From Methylobacillus flagellatus (GTDB taxonomy: Bacteria; Pseudomonadota; Gammaproteobacteria; Burkholderiales; Methylophilaceae), in NCBI RefSeq assembly GCF_005502435.1, contig NZ_SCOU01000001.1, forward strand, positions 124,001 through 188,000: DNA of 64,000 nt, written 5' to 3'. Positions 62,863 to 64,000 of this stretch are shown piece by piece. The translations under genes and the position numbers were made by a program. The notes under the pieces are model-generated. The model was given only the letters and a program-made list of their open reading frames with translations. It did no database searches and was not told where the DNA came from. Positions within the stretch are counted from its first letter, which is position 1, and every line of letters begins with the position of its first letter.

Positions 62863-64000
62863 ATGTCAGCAACTGTTGAAACCATCAGCAATCTTCAGCG
62901 CCGCATTACGGTTTCCGTACCATTGCAGCCCATACAGGAAGAAATGGCACAGCGCATCAGCCGCCTGGCCCGCACCGTCAAATTGTCCGGCTTCCGTCCG
63001 GGCAAGGTGCCGCTCAAGCTGGTGCAGCAGCAATATGGCGCGCAAGTGCGCGACGAGGTGCTGAGCAACACGGTCGAAAAGACCTTCACCGATGCCGTCA
63101 ACGAGAACAAGCTGCGTGTGGCCGGTTTTCCAGATATCGAACACAAGCCGTTCGCTGAAACCGAGGGTGAGTTCCAGTATGTGGCGACGTTCGAAGTGTT
63201 CCCGGAAGTCGTTGTTGGCGACCTGAGCAAGATCAAGATCGAGCGTCCTGTGGTGGAACTGACCGATGTCGATGTGCAGAAGACCATCGACGTGCTGGTC
63301 AAGCAGCGCGCCACCTTCGAGCCGGTCAAGCGTGCCAGCAAGAAGGGTGACCGCATCAACATCAGCCTGTCCACCACCATCGCCGGTGAAGTGGTTGAAA
63401 CCAGCGGGCCGGAAGGCATCAATCTGGTGGTGGGTGAAGATGGCCGTGTGGAAGAGTTCGAAGCACAACTGACTGGTAACAAGCCAGGCAGCAGCAAGAC
63501 CTTCGAGATCACCTATCCGGAAGATCACAATCCGCCACAACTGGCCGGCAAGACCGTCGGCTATGAGGTGACCTTCAACACCGTATCGCAGCCTGTGCTG
63601 CCGCCGGTAGATGAAGAATTCGCACGCTCCCTGGGTGTGGCCGATGGCGATGTCGAGAAGATGCGTGGCGAGATCCGTGACAGCCTGATGCAGGAAGTCG
63701 ACAAGCGGGTACGTGGCGGCGTCAAGGAACAAGTGTTCCAGGCCCTGCTGGATAACGTGGAAGTGGAGCTGCCTAACGCGCTGATCGCCGTCGAGGTGAA
63801 CCGCCTGATGGAGATGGCCAAGCAGAATCTGCAGCAACGTGGCGTGGATGTCAGCACCGTGAATCTGGATCCGGCCGTGTTCGAAGAGCAAGCCAAGCGC
63901 AACACCAAGCTGCGCCTGATCCTGTCTGAGCTGGTCAGCACGCATTCCTTGCATGCTACTGCCGAGCAGGTGCGTGCCATGGTCGACCAGTTCGGCCAAA
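62863..64000 (+). CDS. tig: Trigger factor, 5' part
   Basis: Ribosome-bound chaperone and prolyl isomerase. The reading frame is open to the window end: 379 codons are present of an expected 430-440. The ribosome-binding signature is GFRPGKVPLKLVQQQYG (residues 43 onward). The FKBP-type PPIase domain occupies about residues 150-245 (RASKKGDRINISLSTTI ... GKTVGYEVTFNTV). The C-terminal helical arm follows. The ATG at 62863 has AAGGAT upstream. clpP and clpX usually follow in betaproteobacteria, but lie outside the window. The gene is cut by the edge, not truncated biologically. Confidence 0.96.
   Translation, partial: MSATVETISNLQRRITVSVPLQPIQEEMAQRISRLARTVKLSGFRPGKVPLKLVQQQYGAQVRDEVLSNTVEKTFTDAVNENKLRVAGFPDIEHKPFAETEGEFQYVATFEVFPEVVVGDLSKIKIERPVVELTDVDVQKTIDVLVKQRATFEPVKRASKKGDRINISLSTTIAGEVVETSGPEGINLVVGEDGRVEEFEAQLTGNKPGSSKTFEITYPEDHNPPQLAGKTVGYEVTFNTVSQPVLPPVDEEFARSLGVADGDVEKMRGEIRDSLMQEVDKRVRGGVKEQVFQALLDNVEVELPNALIAVEVNRLMEMAKQNLQQRGVDVSTVNLDPAVFEEQAKRNTKLRLILSELVSTHSLHATAEQVRAMVDQFGQ

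Overview
The window (64 kb) reads as an ordinary chromosomal segment of a betaproteobacterium. The gene order fabH-fabD-fabG-acpP-fabF-pabC-mltG-tmk-holB-tatD, the dnaE-accA-tilS block and a tRNA-Leu(UAG) gene directly before tig are typical of that class. Protein character suggests the Nitrosomonadales in the broad sense (Methylophilaceae/Gallionellaceae-like), but this is an inference and no genus can be assigned. Most genes are GC-rich, use CTG/GCC/CGC codons and sit in tightly coupled operons with 1-4 nt overlaps. No rRNA, CRISPR array, transposase or integrase gene was seen.

Layout: 1-4043, fatty-acid synthesis cluster with two hairpins flanking acpP. 4328-9347, folate, cell-wall, dTMP, clamp-loader and nuclease genes. 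9434-11112, a small exported protein facing DAHP synthase across a shared terminator. 11308-15408, a long HrpA helicase with a palindromic repeat inserted in frame, followed by a repeat-rich spacer. 15646-16612, two small orphan genes. 16801-25509, a complete fructose-uptake locus: DeoR-type regulator, FruB (EIIA-HPr-EI fusion), FruK, FruA, a LamB-type porin and fructose-1,6-bisphosphatase. Together these would bring in fructose as fructose-1-phosphate, convert it to fructose-1,6-bisphosphate and then return it to fructose-6-phosphate. 25738-28707, a lipoprotein, a CobW-type GTPase and an A+T-rich orphan gene enclosed by a perfect 16-bp inverted repeat. 29071-33359, RNase II-like, spermidine-synthase-like, RlmL-like and MazG-like genes. 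33450-43999, tpx, dnaE, accA, tilS, tesA and a YbbA/YbbP ABC system. 44044-48111, a TonB-dependent receptor followed by an orphan NtrC-family response regulator, with tandem palindromes and a sigma-54-like element upstream. 48166-54904, purT, a truncated hemoglobin, two overlapping DEAD-box helicases and typA. 55013-62488 (minus strand), a heavy-metal RND efflux operon plus an SDR protein and a Skp-like chaperone. 62654-64000, tRNA-Leu and the start of tig.

The least ordinary items are: the 705-bp inverted-repeat-bounded A+T-rich insert; the receptor plus sigma-54 activator module with candidate enhancer sites; the repeat accommodated inside hrpA; the nested start codons and overlapping 3' ends around tesA; and a YciK-type SDR whose catalytic Tyr position is His. 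I found no convincing wholly new multi-gene system; the candidates are stated with their tests.
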